A DNA stretch of 64,000 bases, taken from contig CACEKE010000005.1 of NCBI GenBank assembly GCA_902560075.1, positions 1 through 64,000 on the forward strand, written 5' to 3'. Numbering within the stretch: the first letter of the stretch is position 1; each line of letters begins with the position of its first letter. Position numbers and translations under genes: made by a program. The notes under the pieces are model-generated. The model worked only from the letters and a program-made list of their open reading frames with translations, did no database searches and was not told the DNA's origin. Below, piece by piece: positions 40,713 to 49,795 of this stretch. This DNA is from an uncultured Pelagibacteraceae bacterium (GTDB lineage: Bacteria > Pseudomonadota > Alphaproteobacteria > Pelagibacterales > Pelagibacteraceae).

Positions 40713-41807
40713 ATGAAATTAACGAAATTTAAAAAACTAAAGTTTCAGTCATACAAGCCTGGAAAACACGAAATACCTAATTTAAATAATACCAAAAAAA
40801 TAATTAAACTATCAGCAAATGAATCTGCATTAGGAGCAAGTTCAAAAGTTAAAGCAATTTTGAGAAATAATGTTAGTACCTCTAAATATCCAGACTACAC
40901 ATCTAAACTATTAAGAAAACAAATTTCTTCTAAATTTAATTGTGACATTAATAAAGTAATCTGTGGATCTGGTTCAGATGAGATTATTCAAATGCTGTGT
41001 CAGTTATTTCTAAGTAAAGGTGACCAGGTTATAGTACCTCAATTTAGTTTTTTGATGTATAGAATTTATGCATCTATTTCAGGAGCAAAAGTAATTTATT
41101 CTAAAGAGAAAAATTTTACGATTTCTATTGATAATATAATTAAAAATGTAAACAAAAAAACTAAAATTGTCTTTTTAGCAAATCCTAACAATCCCACTGG
41201 TACCTATCTTTATAAAAAAGATTTAATCAATTTAAGAAAAAGATTAAGAAAAGATATTTTATTAGTAATTGATGATGCATATTATGAATATATGAAAGAT
41301 AAGAACTATGCTTCCGGACTGGAAATATTTAAAAATCACAAAAATGTATTTATATTGAGAACATTTTCAAAAATTTATGGATTAGCGGCTTTAAGAATTG
41401 GCTGGGGTTATGGTGGTAAAAATATTGTTAATGCTTTAAATTCAATTAAACCACCATTTAATGTTAATGAAGTTGCACAATTATGTGCAATTGAGGCACT
41501 AAAAGACAATAAATTTATTAAAAAGTCAGTTAAACATAATTTATTGTGGAGTAAAAAAATCAAAAAATCGCTAGAGCAATTTAATATTTATTCAAATAAA
41601 ATTAGCGCAAACTTTCTACTACTAAATTTTAATAGTTGTAAATTATCTGCGAACAAAATTGAAAAAAAATTAGAAAAAAAAGGTATTATTCTAAGAGAAA
41701 TGAAAACCTATGGGATCGACAATCATCTGAGATTAACAATTGGCAATATTGCTGAAAATAAATTATTTCTTAAAGAGGTTAAAAATATATTTAAAAATGT
41801 TCAATAA
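40713..41807 (+). CDS. hisC: Histidinol-phosphate/aromatic aminotransferase (HisC family)
   Basis: PLP-dependent class I/II aminotransferase. The 364-residue protein has the HisC-like N-terminus YKPGKHEIPNL, ANPNNPTGTYLYKKDL, the DDAYYEY motif, PLP-binding Lys220 in RTFSKIYGLAALRIGWG, and a C-terminal LRLTIG Arg. HisC-family members also act on prephenate or aromatic keto acids. The downstream overlapping tyrA suggests tyrosine/phenylalanine synthesis as an alternative or additional role. The 3' end overlaps tyrA by 11 bases. Confidence 0.9.
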   Translation: MKLTKFKKLKFQSYKPGKHEIPNLNNTKKIIKLSANESALGASSKVKAILRNNVSTSKYPDYTSKLLRKQISSKFNCDINKVICGSGSDEIIQMLCQLFLSKGDQVIVPQFSFLMYRIYASISGAKVIYSKEKNFTISIDNIIKNVNKKTKIVFLANPNNPTGTYLYKKDLINLRKRLRKDILLVIDDAYYEYMKDKNYASGLEIFKNHKNVFILRTFSKIYGLAALRIGWGYGGKNIVNALNSIKPPFNVNEVAQLCAIEALKDNKFIKKSVKHNLLWSKKIKKSLEQFNIYSNKISANFLLLNFNSCKLSANKIEKKLEKKGIILREMKTYGIDNHLRLTIGNIAENKLFLKEVKNIFKNVQ

Positions 41808-42678
41808 TGTTTTAATTGTTGGTTGTGGCTTAATTGGTTCTTCAATCTTAAAAAGTTCAATAAAAAATAAAATTTCGAAAAATATCTATGTTTACGAAAA
41901 ATTAAAAAAAAATATAAAAATCATAAGAAAAATAAATAAAAGAATTAAATTCATCCCTAACTTAAACAAAGATCTAGAAATGATGAATTTCATAATAATT
42001 TGTGCCCCCATGAGTGAATATAAATTTATCTTTCCAAAAATAAATAAATTTATGTCAGAAGACTCAGTTATAACAGAGGTGGGATCTACTAAACGAAATT
42101 TGATTAAATTTACAAAAAATAAAAACTTAGTTTTAAGTCATCCTATCGCAGGATCTGAGGTTAGTGGACCAAAGTTTGGAAGTAAAGATTTATTTAATAA
42201 TAAATGGTGTATCTTAATTAACAAAGGTAAAAAGAGCAAAATTAATACTGTAAAAAAATTTTGGAAAAAACTAGGTTCTAAGGTAATTTTGATGAATGCT
42301 AAAGAGCACGATAAAATTTTTGCTATTACAAGTCATCTTCCACATTTAATAGCTTATAACTTAATAAAAACAGCTCAAGATTATCAAAAGGTTGAAAAAA
42401 AAAATATAATCAAATATAGCGCCGGTGGATTAAGAGATTTTTCAAGAACAGCTGCATCCAACGAAATTATGTGGAGAGATATATTTTTTAGTAATAAAGA
42501 TAATATGATTAATTCAATTAATAAATTTATTAAAAACCTTAATTTAATAAAAAAAAAAATTAAAGCCAACAAAGATAAAGAGCTTAAAAAAATTTTGACG
42601 AATTCAAAAAAAGTCCGAAAGCAAATTATTGACTGGAAACAAGATGTTTCAAAACCAGATTTTGGAAGAGAAATTTAG
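41797..42678 (+). CDS. tyrA: Prephenate/arogenate dehydrogenase
   Basis: NAD(P)-dependent oxidative decarboxylation in tyrosine synthesis. The ATG at 41797 gives 293 residues beginning MFNNVLIVGCGLIGSSILKS, a clear Rossmann motif. A longer frame upstream lies inside hisC and is rejected. The segments ITEVGSTKRNLI, LSHPIAGSEVSGPKFG and ITSHLPHLIAYNL (catalytic His regions) are present. Its last four bases overlap the convergent gene on the other strand. Confidence 0.93.
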   Translation: MFNNVLIVGCGLIGSSILKSSIKNKISKNIYVYEKLKKNIKIIRKINKRIKFIPNLNKDLEMMNFIIICAPMSEYKFIFPKINKFMSEDSVITEVGSTKRNLIKFTKNKNLVLSHPIAGSEVSGPKFGSKDLFNNKWCILINKGKKSKINTVKKFWKKLGSKVILMNAKEHDKIFAITSHLPHLIAYNLIKTAQDYQKVEKKNIIKYSAGGLRDFSRTAASNEIMWRDIFFSNKDNMINSINKFIKNLNLIKKKIKANKDKELKKILTNSKKVRKQIIDWKQDVSKPDFGREI

Positions 42679-43424
42679 ATTTTATATATTTTTTTTACTT
42701 TTAGATTAGCAGTTTGCTGAATTATATTTATTGTATTTTTGATTGGCATTATTAAAACTTTTTTTCTGGGCCCATAAGCGTGTATTAGCATTCTATTATT
42801 TAGACAAACTGCAACATGTCCATTCCAAAAAATTATATCCCCTTTCGAATACGATTTTTTAATTTTATAACCCTTTTTAATTTTAATTTGGTCAATCGTA
42901 TCTCTTGGAAAAAATTTCCGATTAAATTTATAATACATTTGAATTAAAGCGGAACAATCTATACCCATGTAAGATTTTCCTCCCCATTTATAAGGACAAT
43001 TTAAGAATAGTTTAAAAATTCTACTATAATCATTCATTTTTCTATCTATTGGTAAAACTTCTTTTCTTTTTATCCATTTATTGTTTTCAAACATAATCAG
43101 ATTTTTTTTTGACTTTAAAATTTCTATTTCACTCAAAAAAGGAAGGAAGGTATTAGATGGTTTAGTTTTTCCTTTTTTTTGTAAATAGATCCTTGATTTC
43201 AGACATACTACTTTATGAGTTGGTTTATAGTTTGATATGAAATTGTTAAATTTTATGTAACCAATATATCTGTCATAAAAATTTTTAATTTTTATATAAT
43301 TTGTACTCCTTGATATGATTTGAAACTTTTCACCGTAAATTAATTGACTACTAACCTTAGAAGATTTCTTTGGCTCTAAAAAAACATTTAAAACTGGCTT
43401 TGTGCAAAAAAAATTATTTTCCAC
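42675..43424 (-). CDS. NlpC/P60 family peptidoglycan hydrolase with SH3-like N-terminus
   Basis: Predicted cysteine endopeptidase cutting peptidoglycan stem peptides. The 249-residue protein has the catalytic triad Cys157 (GGKSYMGIDCSALIQ), His203 (WNGHVAVC) and His215 (MLIHAYG). Residues about 15-125 look like one or two bacterial SH3 domains. I do not see a signal peptide, so it may act on cytoplasmic recycled peptides or leave by an unknown route; dipeptidyl-peptidase VI-like recycling enzymes share this layout. It overlaps the AmpG gene start-to-end by 11 bases, which supports a recycling role. Confidence 0.88.
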   Translation of the reverse strand: MENNFFCTKPVLNVFLEPKKSSKVSSQLIYGEKFQIISRSTNYIKIKNFYDRYIGYIKFNNFISNYKPTHKVVCLKSRIYLQKKGKTKPSNTFLPFLSEIEILKSKKNLIMFENNKWIKRKEVLPIDRKMNDYSRIFKLFLNCPYKWGGKSYMGIDCSALIQMYYKFNRKFFPRDTIDQIKIKKGYKIKKSYSKGDIIFWNGHVAVCLNNRMLIHAYGPRKKVLIMPIKNTINIIQQTANLKVKKIYKI

Positions 43425-44787
43425 TTATTACAATTTTATCTTTAATAAACCACAAACATATTAATGAAGGAATTACCATCAAAGTAGTGATTATAAAAAA
43501 AGTACCCCAATCACCATTTAACCAATCAACTAAAGCTCCAGAGGAGGATGCAAGTGTAGTCCTTCCAGCTGTACCAATCGAAGCAAGTAGTGCGTATTGA
43601 GTTGCAGTATATGTTCTGTCTACAAGCAAAGATATAAAGGCAACAAAAGCTACAGTTGCAAATGCAGCCGAGATATCATCAGCTATGACTGCAAAAGCAA
43701 ATAGCCATTCAGATTTACCTGACCAAGCAAGTAAAGCAAATAAAAGATTTGTTGCGGCCATAAAACCTCCAGCAACAAACATTGTTTTGATTGTTCCTGA
43801 TCTCATAGCAAACACCCCACCAATTAAAGTAAAAATCACAGTCGTTATCCAACCCAATGTTTTAGAATAAATTGCAATTTCTCCTTTAGAGAAACCAATT
43901 TCCTTATAAAATACAATGGACATCCTACCAAGAAATGCTTCCCCAATTTTGAATAAAAATACAAAACCTAGTATCCAAATAGCAATTGTAAATCCATTTT
44001 TTTTGAAAAAGCTAATTATTGGATTTCCGATAGTTCCTGATATGTATGCAACAAATCTACTTAATTTATTTGATGATCCAAGTTTTTCCTCAATTAGTTT
44101 ATCATTTTCCGATTGTTTTATTTGTCTTAAATTATTACTTGGTTCGTGAACAAACATTAAAGCTATGTTCATCAAAATAACTATTCCGCCCAAAACTAAA
44201 AAAGTCGATTGCCAATAATCCTCAATACCAACATTTTCAAAAAACTCTGCTGTAAATAAAGCAATCACTCCACCAAGCTTATATCCTGTCCACCATCCTA
44301 CAACAGCCACTGCAGCACCTGCTGCCATTGATTTTCCTTCATTAGCATTAATTTGCTCAATTCTTAAAGCATCAACCGTTATATCTTGGGTTGCAGATGC
44401 AGTTGCAATAATCAATCCAACTCCAATAAGAAGAGCTAAATTTTGTGTGGGATTTATCATACTCCAAATTAATAAACTTAACAAAATAGTTAATTGCATT
44501 AAAACTATCCACCCTCGTCTATGACCAATTTTTTTTGATAAATAAGGTATTTGTATTCTATCTACTAAAGGAGCCCATAAATAATTAAACGCGTAAACAC
44601 CAAATATCAAACCTGCCCATCCAATAGTTGATCTACTCAACCCCTCCTCTTTGAGCCATAAACTCAAACTGCTAGCAATCAAAACCCATGGAAAACCACT
44701 TATTGCTCCTAATAAAAGAATTCTTAACATTCTAATATCTCTATAAACTAGTATTGATTCAGACCAGGATTGTTTTTTTTCAATCAT
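43414..44787 (-). CDS. ampG: AmpG-like major facilitator permease
   Basis: Twelve or so hydrophobic segments of an MFS transporter. The N-terminal LLLGAISGFPWVLIASSLSL, GLSRSTIGWAGLIF and YLWAPLVDR are AmpG-type, suggesting import of muropeptides (GlcNAc-anhydroMurNAc peptides) for wall recycling. The ATG at 44787 (MIEKKQSW) shares one base with the trkH stop; an ATG at 44802 is the alternative. The adjacent NlpC/P60 gene fits the assignment. Substrate not certain. Confidence 0.85.
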   Translation of the reverse strand: MIEKKQSWSESILVYRDIRMLRILLLGAISGFPWVLIASSLSLWLKEEGLSRSTIGWAGLIFGVYAFNYLWAPLVDRIQIPYLSKKIGHRRGWIVLMQLTILLSLLIWSMINPTQNLALLIGVGLIIATASATQDITVDALRIEQINANEGKSMAAGAAVAVVGWWTGYKLGGVIALFTAEFFENVGIEDYWQSTFLVLGGIVILMNIALMFVHEPSNNLRQIKQSENDKLIEEKLGSSNKLSRFVAYISGTIGNPIISFFKKNGFTIAIWILGFVFLFKIGEAFLGRMSIVFYKEIGFSKGEIAIYSKTLGWITTVIFTLIGGVFAMRSGTIKTMFVAGGFMAATNLLFALLAWSGKSEWLFAFAVIADDISAAFATVAFVAFISLLVDRTYTATQYALLASIGTAGRTTLASSSGALVDWLNGDWGTFFIITTLMVIPSLICLWFIKDKIVISGK

Positions 44788-46235
44788 TAAAATTTTCTCC
44801 AAAACGACGGGATAAATAAAACTAAAATTGCAAAAAGTTCAAGTCTACCTAGTATCATTGCAAAACTTAAAATCCATTTTGAATTATTAGAAATTTCCGC
44901 AAAATTTCCATTAGGACCAATGGTATCTCCTAGTCCAGGACCAACATTAGATATTGCTGTAGCAGCAGCTGATAACGCTGATACAAGATCAAGACCATTA
45001 ATTGTTAATAAAGAGGTAACTATAAAAAAAATTATAAAGTATAAATATATAAACGAGATTACCGATGACATAAATTTTTCATCAATATTTTGTTTTTCAT
45101 ATTTCATATTAAATACTCCGTGAGGATATATTATTTTCTTTATCTGATTAGAAAAAAACTGATATAATATTTGAACTCTAAATATTTTTATTCCACATGT
45201 CGTAGATCCTGCACATCCTCCAATAAACATGAGGATCAGAAAGAAAAATAGTGGGAAATTACCCCAACCACTGTAGTTTTCAGTGACATATCCGGTTCCA
45301 GTTAAAACAGATACAACATTAAATGAAACTGAAAGAAAATCTATTTCATAAAAATTTTTGTTAACTATTGAAAGATAAATAAACAAGAAAAATATGGAAA
45401 ATATAACAATCTTAAAAAATAATTTAATTTGGCTATCTGATATAAATATTTTTTTATCTCCATTTAAAAACTTTAAGTAAACAATAAAAGGAATACTGCC
45501 TGATAAAATAAAAATTATGGAAGTGATTTCTATATATGAATTATTAAAATATCCAATTGACTCGTTATAATTAGAAAAACCTCCTGTTGCTATTGTAGTC
45601 ATTGCATGAGTAAAACTATCAAAAAAATTCATTCCACAAATTTTGTATAAAATTGAACACAAAAAAGTAAGTGATAAATAAATTAAAATTAATCTAAGAG
45701 ATATCTCCTTTGTTTTTGGTAGAACTTTCTCAGTTTTATCATTTGTTGATATTTTAAATAATTGCATACCACCTACATTCATTATTGGCATTAGTGTTAT
45801 TGCCATGACAATAATTCCAATTCCACCTAACCATTGTAACATTGACCGCCATAGCAAGATACTTTTTGGTGCATCATTCAGGTTAGAAATTATTGTTGAA
45901 CCCGTAGTAGTAATTCCAGACATACTCTCAAAAAAAGCATCAGTTAGAGACAAATTTATTTCAGAAAAAATAAATGGCAATGACCCAAATATTGCAATAC
46001 TTAACCATGAAAGAGATGTAAGCAAAAAAGCTTGGTGTAAGTTTATTTTTTTGTCATGGTCTAAATTTGAGAGATAAAATAACATTCCGAATATTATTGT
46101 AGCTAAACCTGATACAATAAAACCTGAGTCTGATTCACTGTATACTAATTGTATTAACACTGGGATTATCATTGATAAACCTAGAATAATTTGCAGCAAG
46201 CCTAGAGTAAAAAAAACTGTTTTGTAATTGGACAT
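44787..46235 (-). CDS. trkH: TrkH-family potassium uptake protein
   Basis: Membrane subunit of a Trk/Ktr K+ transporter. The 482-residue protein has many hydrophobic segments and the repeated pore signatures: SMSGITTTGSTII, TTIATGGFSNYNESIG, VLTGTGYVTENYSGW and TAISNVGPGLGDTIGPNG. GCAGSTTCGIKIFR is the characteristic TrkH loop. No trkA lies in the window. Its stop shares a base with the ampG start. Confidence 0.95.
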   Translation of the reverse strand: MSNYKTVFFTLGLLQIILGLSMIIPVLIQLVYSESDSGFIVSGLATIIFGMLFYLSNLDHDKKINLHQAFLLTSLSWLSIAIFGSLPFIFSEINLSLTDAFFESMSGITTTGSTIISNLNDAPKSILLWRSMLQWLGGIGIIVMAITLMPIMNVGGMQLFKISTNDKTEKVLPKTKEISLRLILIYLSLTFLCSILYKICGMNFFDSFTHAMTTIATGGFSNYNESIGYFNNSYIEITSIIFILSGSIPFIVYLKFLNGDKKIFISDSQIKLFFKIVIFSIFFLFIYLSIVNKNFYEIDFLSVSFNVVSVLTGTGYVTENYSGWGNFPLFFFLILMFIGGCAGSTTCGIKIFRVQILYQFFSNQIKKIIYPHGVFNMKYEKQNIDEKFMSSVISFIYLYFIIFFIVTSLLTINGLDLVSALSAAATAISNVGPGLGDTIGPNGNFAEISNNSKWILSFAMILGRLELFAILVLFIPSFWRKF

Positions 46236-46288
46236 TTTGAATGAACATTATTTTATGGTAAATAAATTTCAACTCTATTAGAAAAAAA

Positions 46289-46294
46289 TATAAT
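46289..46294 (+). promoter_or_regulatory. Candidate -10 element for lysK-pyrD
   Basis: A perfect TATAAT at 46289-46294, 29 bases before the lysK GTG. The best -35 is only TTTCAA at 46267-46272 (16-base spacing). The gap is 88 bases and divergent from trkH. Confidence 0.4.
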
Positions 46295-46323
46295 AGTATT
46301 TATGGGGAAAATTTAGGTTAATT

Positions 46324-47892
46324 GTGCTAGACAAAGAAAACATCGAAAAAACAAACGCCTGGCCTTTCGTTGAGGCTAAAAAAATTTTAAGAGAAAGAAA
46401 AAAAAATATAGACAAAAAAGGTAAGATTATTTTGCAAACAGGCTATGGACCAAGTGGTTTACCGCATATAGGGACTTTTGGTGAGGTAGCTAGAACTTCT
46501 ATGGTGGTAAATGCTCTAAATCACTTAACAAATCTCCCCAAAGAAATTATTACTTTTTCAGACGACATGGATGGTTTAAGAAAAATTCCAGATAATGTTC
46601 CGAATAAAGATATGTTAAATAAAAATCTAAATAAGCCCCTAACCAAAGTTCCGGATCCGTTCGGAAAATTTAATAGTTTTGGAGAGCATAATAATGAAAT
46701 GTTAAAAAATTTTTTAAATAATTTTAAATTTAGCTATACCTTTCAAAGTTCAACAGAACTTTACAAAAAGGGTTTTTTCAATGAAACACTAATACTAATT
46801 TTAAATAATTTTAATGAAATTATGAATATCATTATTCCAACATTAGGAAAGGAAAGGCAAAAAACATACTCACCATTTTTACCTATATGTCCCAATACTG
46901 AAAAAGTACTAGAGATACCTGTTAAAGAAATTAAGAATAAAGAAAACAAAATTATATTTGATAATAATGGTAAAGATTTAGAGGCTAGTATTTTAGATGG
47001 TAATTGCAAACTACAATGGAAAGTTGATTGGGCAATGAGATGGTATGCATTAGATGTAGACTTTGAGATGTATGGAAAAGACCTTATTGAAAGTGCTATC
47101 CTATCAACAAAAATAATTAAAGTTCTAGGAAAAAATAATCCATCTGGATTTGCCTATGAGTTATTTTTAGATGAAAAAGGCGAAAAGATATCTAAATCTA
47201 AAGGAAATGGAATCACAATTGATCAATGGCTTAAATACGCATCTCCGGAGAGCTTATCTCTTTTTATGTATCAAAACCCTAAGAGAGCAAAGAAACTTTA
47301 TGATGAAGTTGTTTCAAAAGCTGTAGACGAATACTTAAATTTTATAGATAAAAGTAAGACGCAAGATGAATTACAGCTATTGTTAAATCCTGCATGGCAT
47401 GTTCATAATGGCAAGGTTCCAAAAGAGGATATTATTATGAGTTTTTCAATGCTACTTAATTTAGTTGAGACAAGTAACGCGACGTCTAAAGAAATACTTT
47501 GGAAATTTGTTAAAAAATATAAAACTAACATAAATGAAAAAAATTTTCCAATTTTCGATCAATTAATTGGTTATGCAATTAAATATTTTGATGAAGTTAT
47601 TAAGAAAACAAAAAAATATATAAAACCAAATAGTGAGGAGAGAAAAGCACTTAATCAACTAGTAAAAAAACTTGAGAATTGTAATAATAAAATGACACCT
47701 GAGGAAATACAGACTGAAATATACACAGTTGGAAAAGAAAACGGATACAAAGATAAACTCAGAGATTGGTTTAAATTAATTTATCAGGTAACTTTTGGAG
47801 ATGAAAATGGGCCAAGAATGGGTTTTTTTATAAGCTTTTTTGGTTTAAGTGAGACAATTGAATTAATTAAAAATAAATTAAATAATGTTTGA
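46324..47892 (+). CDS. lysK: Class I lysyl-tRNA synthetase, GTG start
   Basis: Charges tRNA-Lys using a Rossmann-fold class I catalytic domain, the form found in archaea and many alphaproteobacteria instead of the usual class II LysS. The 522-residue protein has the HIGH-type motif GPSGLPHIGT, the KMSKS-type EKISKSKGN, and the LQWKVDWAMRWYALDVDFEM segment. The start is a GTG at 46324 (MLDKENIEKTNAWPF); an internal ATG would remove part of the N-terminal region. It overlaps pyrD by eight bases. Confidence 0.95.
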   Translation: MLDKENIEKTNAWPFVEAKKILRERKKNIDKKGKIILQTGYGPSGLPHIGTFGEVARTSMVVNALNHLTNLPKEIITFSDDMDGLRKIPDNVPNKDMLNKNLNKPLTKVPDPFGKFNSFGEHNNEMLKNFLNNFKFSYTFQSSTELYKKGFFNETLILILNNFNEIMNIIIPTLGKERQKTYSPFLPICPNTEKVLEIPVKEIKNKENKIIFDNNGKDLEASILDGNCKLQWKVDWAMRWYALDVDFEMYGKDLIESAILSTKIIKVLGKNNPSGFAYELFLDEKGEKISKSKGNGITIDQWLKYASPESLSLFMYQNPKRAKKLYDEVVSKAVDEYLNFIDKSKTQDELQLLLNPAWHVHNGKVPKEDIIMSFSMLLNLVETSNATSKEILWKFVKKYKTNINEKNFPIFDQLIGYAIKYFDEVIKKTKKYIKPNSEERKALNQLVKKLENCNNKMTPEEIQTEIYTVGKENGYKDKLRDWFKLIYQVTFGDENGPRMGFFISFFGLSETIELIKNKLNNV

Positions 47893-48937
47893 TATTTTAA
47901 GACCTTTTCTTTTTAAAATTAATCCTGAAACTGCACATTCTTTAGCAATAAATGCTTTAAAATTTGGGAACATTGCCTCTATCAAAATAAATAAATCTCC
48001 AAGAATAGAAACGTCAATATTTAATGAAAAAATACATTCTCCAATAGGTGTTGCAGCTGGTTTTGATAAGAATGCCGAAGTTTATAACTCTTTATTTAAT
48101 TTAGGATTTGGATTTGTAGAAGTTGGAACGGTAACACCTAAACCACAATTTGGAAATCCAAGACCAAGAGTATTTAGATTAGAAGAAGACGAGGCTCTAA
48201 TAAATAGATTAGGTTTTAACAATCAAGGATGTGAAGAAATTAGTTTGAGAATAAAAAAAAATAAACCTAAGGGTTTATTGGGAATAAACATTGGTCCAAA
48301 TAAAGATTCAAGTGATAGAGTCGAAGACTACACTACATGCCTAAAAAAATTTATAGATCTTGCAAGTTATATCACGATTAATATATCTTCTCCTAATACT
48401 GAAAATCTTAGAGATTTTCATAAAACTAGTGAATTAAATAATTTAATCAAATCAATACTTGAAGAAAAAAATAATTCTAATGCAAGCACACCAATAGCAG
48501 TTAAAATTTCACCGGACTTATCATCAAATCAAGTAGAAAAAATTTCTCAAATATTAATAGATAATAAAATTGAAACTATAATTATCTCTAACTCGACTGA
48601 TAGAAATAGAGAAGGTTTGACGAATATGAATAAATTTGAAAAAGGTGGATTATCAGGAAAGCCTATAGAAAAAATCTCTAACAGAGTAATTAATGAATTT
48701 TATAATCTCGTAGGAAAACAGATTAAGATCATCGGCGTAGGTGGAGTAGACTCTGCAAAAAGTGCGTATGAGAAAATTTTAAGCGGTGCAACACTAGTGC
48801 AACTTTACACAGGAATGGTTTATAGGGGTCCACGTATTGCAGAACAAATTAATAATGGATTAATTAAAATCTTAGAACAAGAAGGCATAAATAATATAAA
48901 TGATGTGGTTGGATTAAAAAATCAACTTGACGATTGA
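47885..48937 (+). CDS. pyrD: Dihydroorotate dehydrogenase (quinone, class 2)
   Basis: Oxidises dihydroorotate to orotate in pyrimidine synthesis, giving electrons to ubiquinone. The 350-residue protein has the N-terminal membrane-associating helix (RPFLFKINPETAHSLAINAL) of class 2 enzymes. It also has GVAAGFDKNAEVY, FVEVGTVTPKPQFGNPRPR, NISSPNTENLRDF with the catalytic Ser, and GVGGVDSAKSAYEKI. The 3' end overlaps the candidate rpmB promoter. Confidence 0.97.
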   Translation: MFDILRPFLFKINPETAHSLAINALKFGNIASIKINKSPRIETSIFNEKIHSPIGVAAGFDKNAEVYNSLFNLGFGFVEVGTVTPKPQFGNPRPRVFRLEEDEALINRLGFNNQGCEEISLRIKKNKPKGLLGINIGPNKDSSDRVEDYTTCLKKFIDLASYITINISSPNTENLRDFHKTSELNNLIKSILEEKNNSNASTPIAVKISPDLSSNQVEKISQILIDNKIETIIISNSTDRNREGLTNMNKFEKGGLSGKPIEKISNRVINEFYNLVGKQIKIIGVGGVDSAKSAYEKILSGATLVQLYTGMVYRGPRIAEQINNGLIKILEQEGINNINDVVGLKNQLDD

Positions 48938-48955
48938 TCCACGAAATTCTATATA
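48927..48955 (+). promoter_or_regulatory. Promoter for rpmB, very close to the start codon
   Basis: TTGACG at 48927-48932 and TATATA at 48950-48955 are spaced by 17 bases. The -35 lies across the end of pyrD. The ATG follows nine bases after the -10, so the transcript would have a leader of about three bases or none, and no Shine-Dalgarno is present. Confidence 0.55.
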
Positions 48956-48964
48956 AGCTTCACT

Positions 48965-49246
48965 ATGTCAAAAAAATGCGAACTTACTGGTAAAATACCT
49001 CTTAAGGGTCATAACGTAAGTCATGCTAACAATAAGACAAAAAGAAAATTTTTACCTAATTTGAAAAAGGTTTATTTCAAAAGTGAAATTTTAAAAAGAA
49101 ATTTCAGACTAACCGTTTCGAATGCAGGTGTGAGATCAGTTGATAAAAAAGGTAGTTTTGATGAATTCTTAAAATCTACAAAGACTAAATATTTGTCTTT
49201 AAGATTAAAAAAAATGAAAAAAACAATCCTTAACAAAACTGCTTAG
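48965..49246 (+). CDS. rpmB: 50S ribosomal protein L28
   Basis: Large-subunit protein of 93 residues. The N-terminus [20 protein letters not shown] and the segment [19 protein letters not shown] are typical of bL28. Its single Cys near the N-terminus indicates no full zinc-binding cysteine set. The TAG overlaps the next gene's GTG start by one base. Confidence 0.97.
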   Translation: MSKKCELTGKIPLKGHNVSHANNKTKRKFLPNLKKVYFKSEILKRNFRLTVSNAGVRSVDKKGSFDEFLKSTKTKYLSLRLKKMKKTILNKTA

Positions 49247-49794
49247 TGAACAAAATATTCCTTACATTATCAATTTTGATGGGGTTAATTGTTTTAGCTT
49301 CAAATTTTCTTGTTCAGTTCCCTGTAAAAGCATATGGTCTTGAGGAAATACTAACTTATGGTGCCTTTAGTTATCCGATAGCATTTTTAATTACAGATTT
49401 AGCAAATAGGTCTTACGGAAAAATAGCTGCCAGAAAAATTGTTTATATTGGATTTGCTATAGGTATTAGCTTTACTCTTTTATTTTCAACTAATTTTACT
49501 GATTTAATATCTTTAAGGATTGCAATTGGATCAGGAACAGCATTTTTAATTGCCCAATTATTAGACGTACAAATTTTTGATAAATTACGAAAACAGAAAT
49601 GGTTCATTGCACCATTAGGATCTTCAATTATAGGTTCAACAGTCGATACTTTTTTATTTTTCTCAATATCATTTTATGGGACTGGTATACCTTGGTTTAC
49701 ACTTTCTCTTGGTGATTTAGCAGTGAAATTATTTGTTGCCTTAATAATGTTAATTCCTTTTAGATTATTATTATCAACACTTAAACCAGTTTAA
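49246..49794 (+). CDS. yhhQ: Queuosine precursor transporter (VUT family, YhhQ type)
   Basis: Membrane protein of 182 residues with five to six hydrophobic segments. The AFSYPIAFLITDLANRSYGK segment is the signature of the VUT/YhhQ family, which imports queuosine precursors such as preQ0/preQ1. GSSIIGSTVDTFLFF and the SLGDLAVKLFVAL segment also fit. The start is GTG at 49246, sharing a base with the rpmB stop. It ends one base from the convergent agmatine deiminase gene. Confidence 0.88.
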   Translation: MNKIFLTLSILMGLIVLASNFLVQFPVKAYGLEEILTYGAFSYPIAFLITDLANRSYGKIAARKIVYIGFAIGISFTLLFSTNFTDLISLRIAIGSGTAFLIAQLLDVQIFDKLRKQKWFIAPLGSSIIGSTVDTFLFFSISFYGTGIPWFTLSLGDLAVKLFVALIMLIPFRLLLSTLKPV

Positions 49795-49795
49795 C

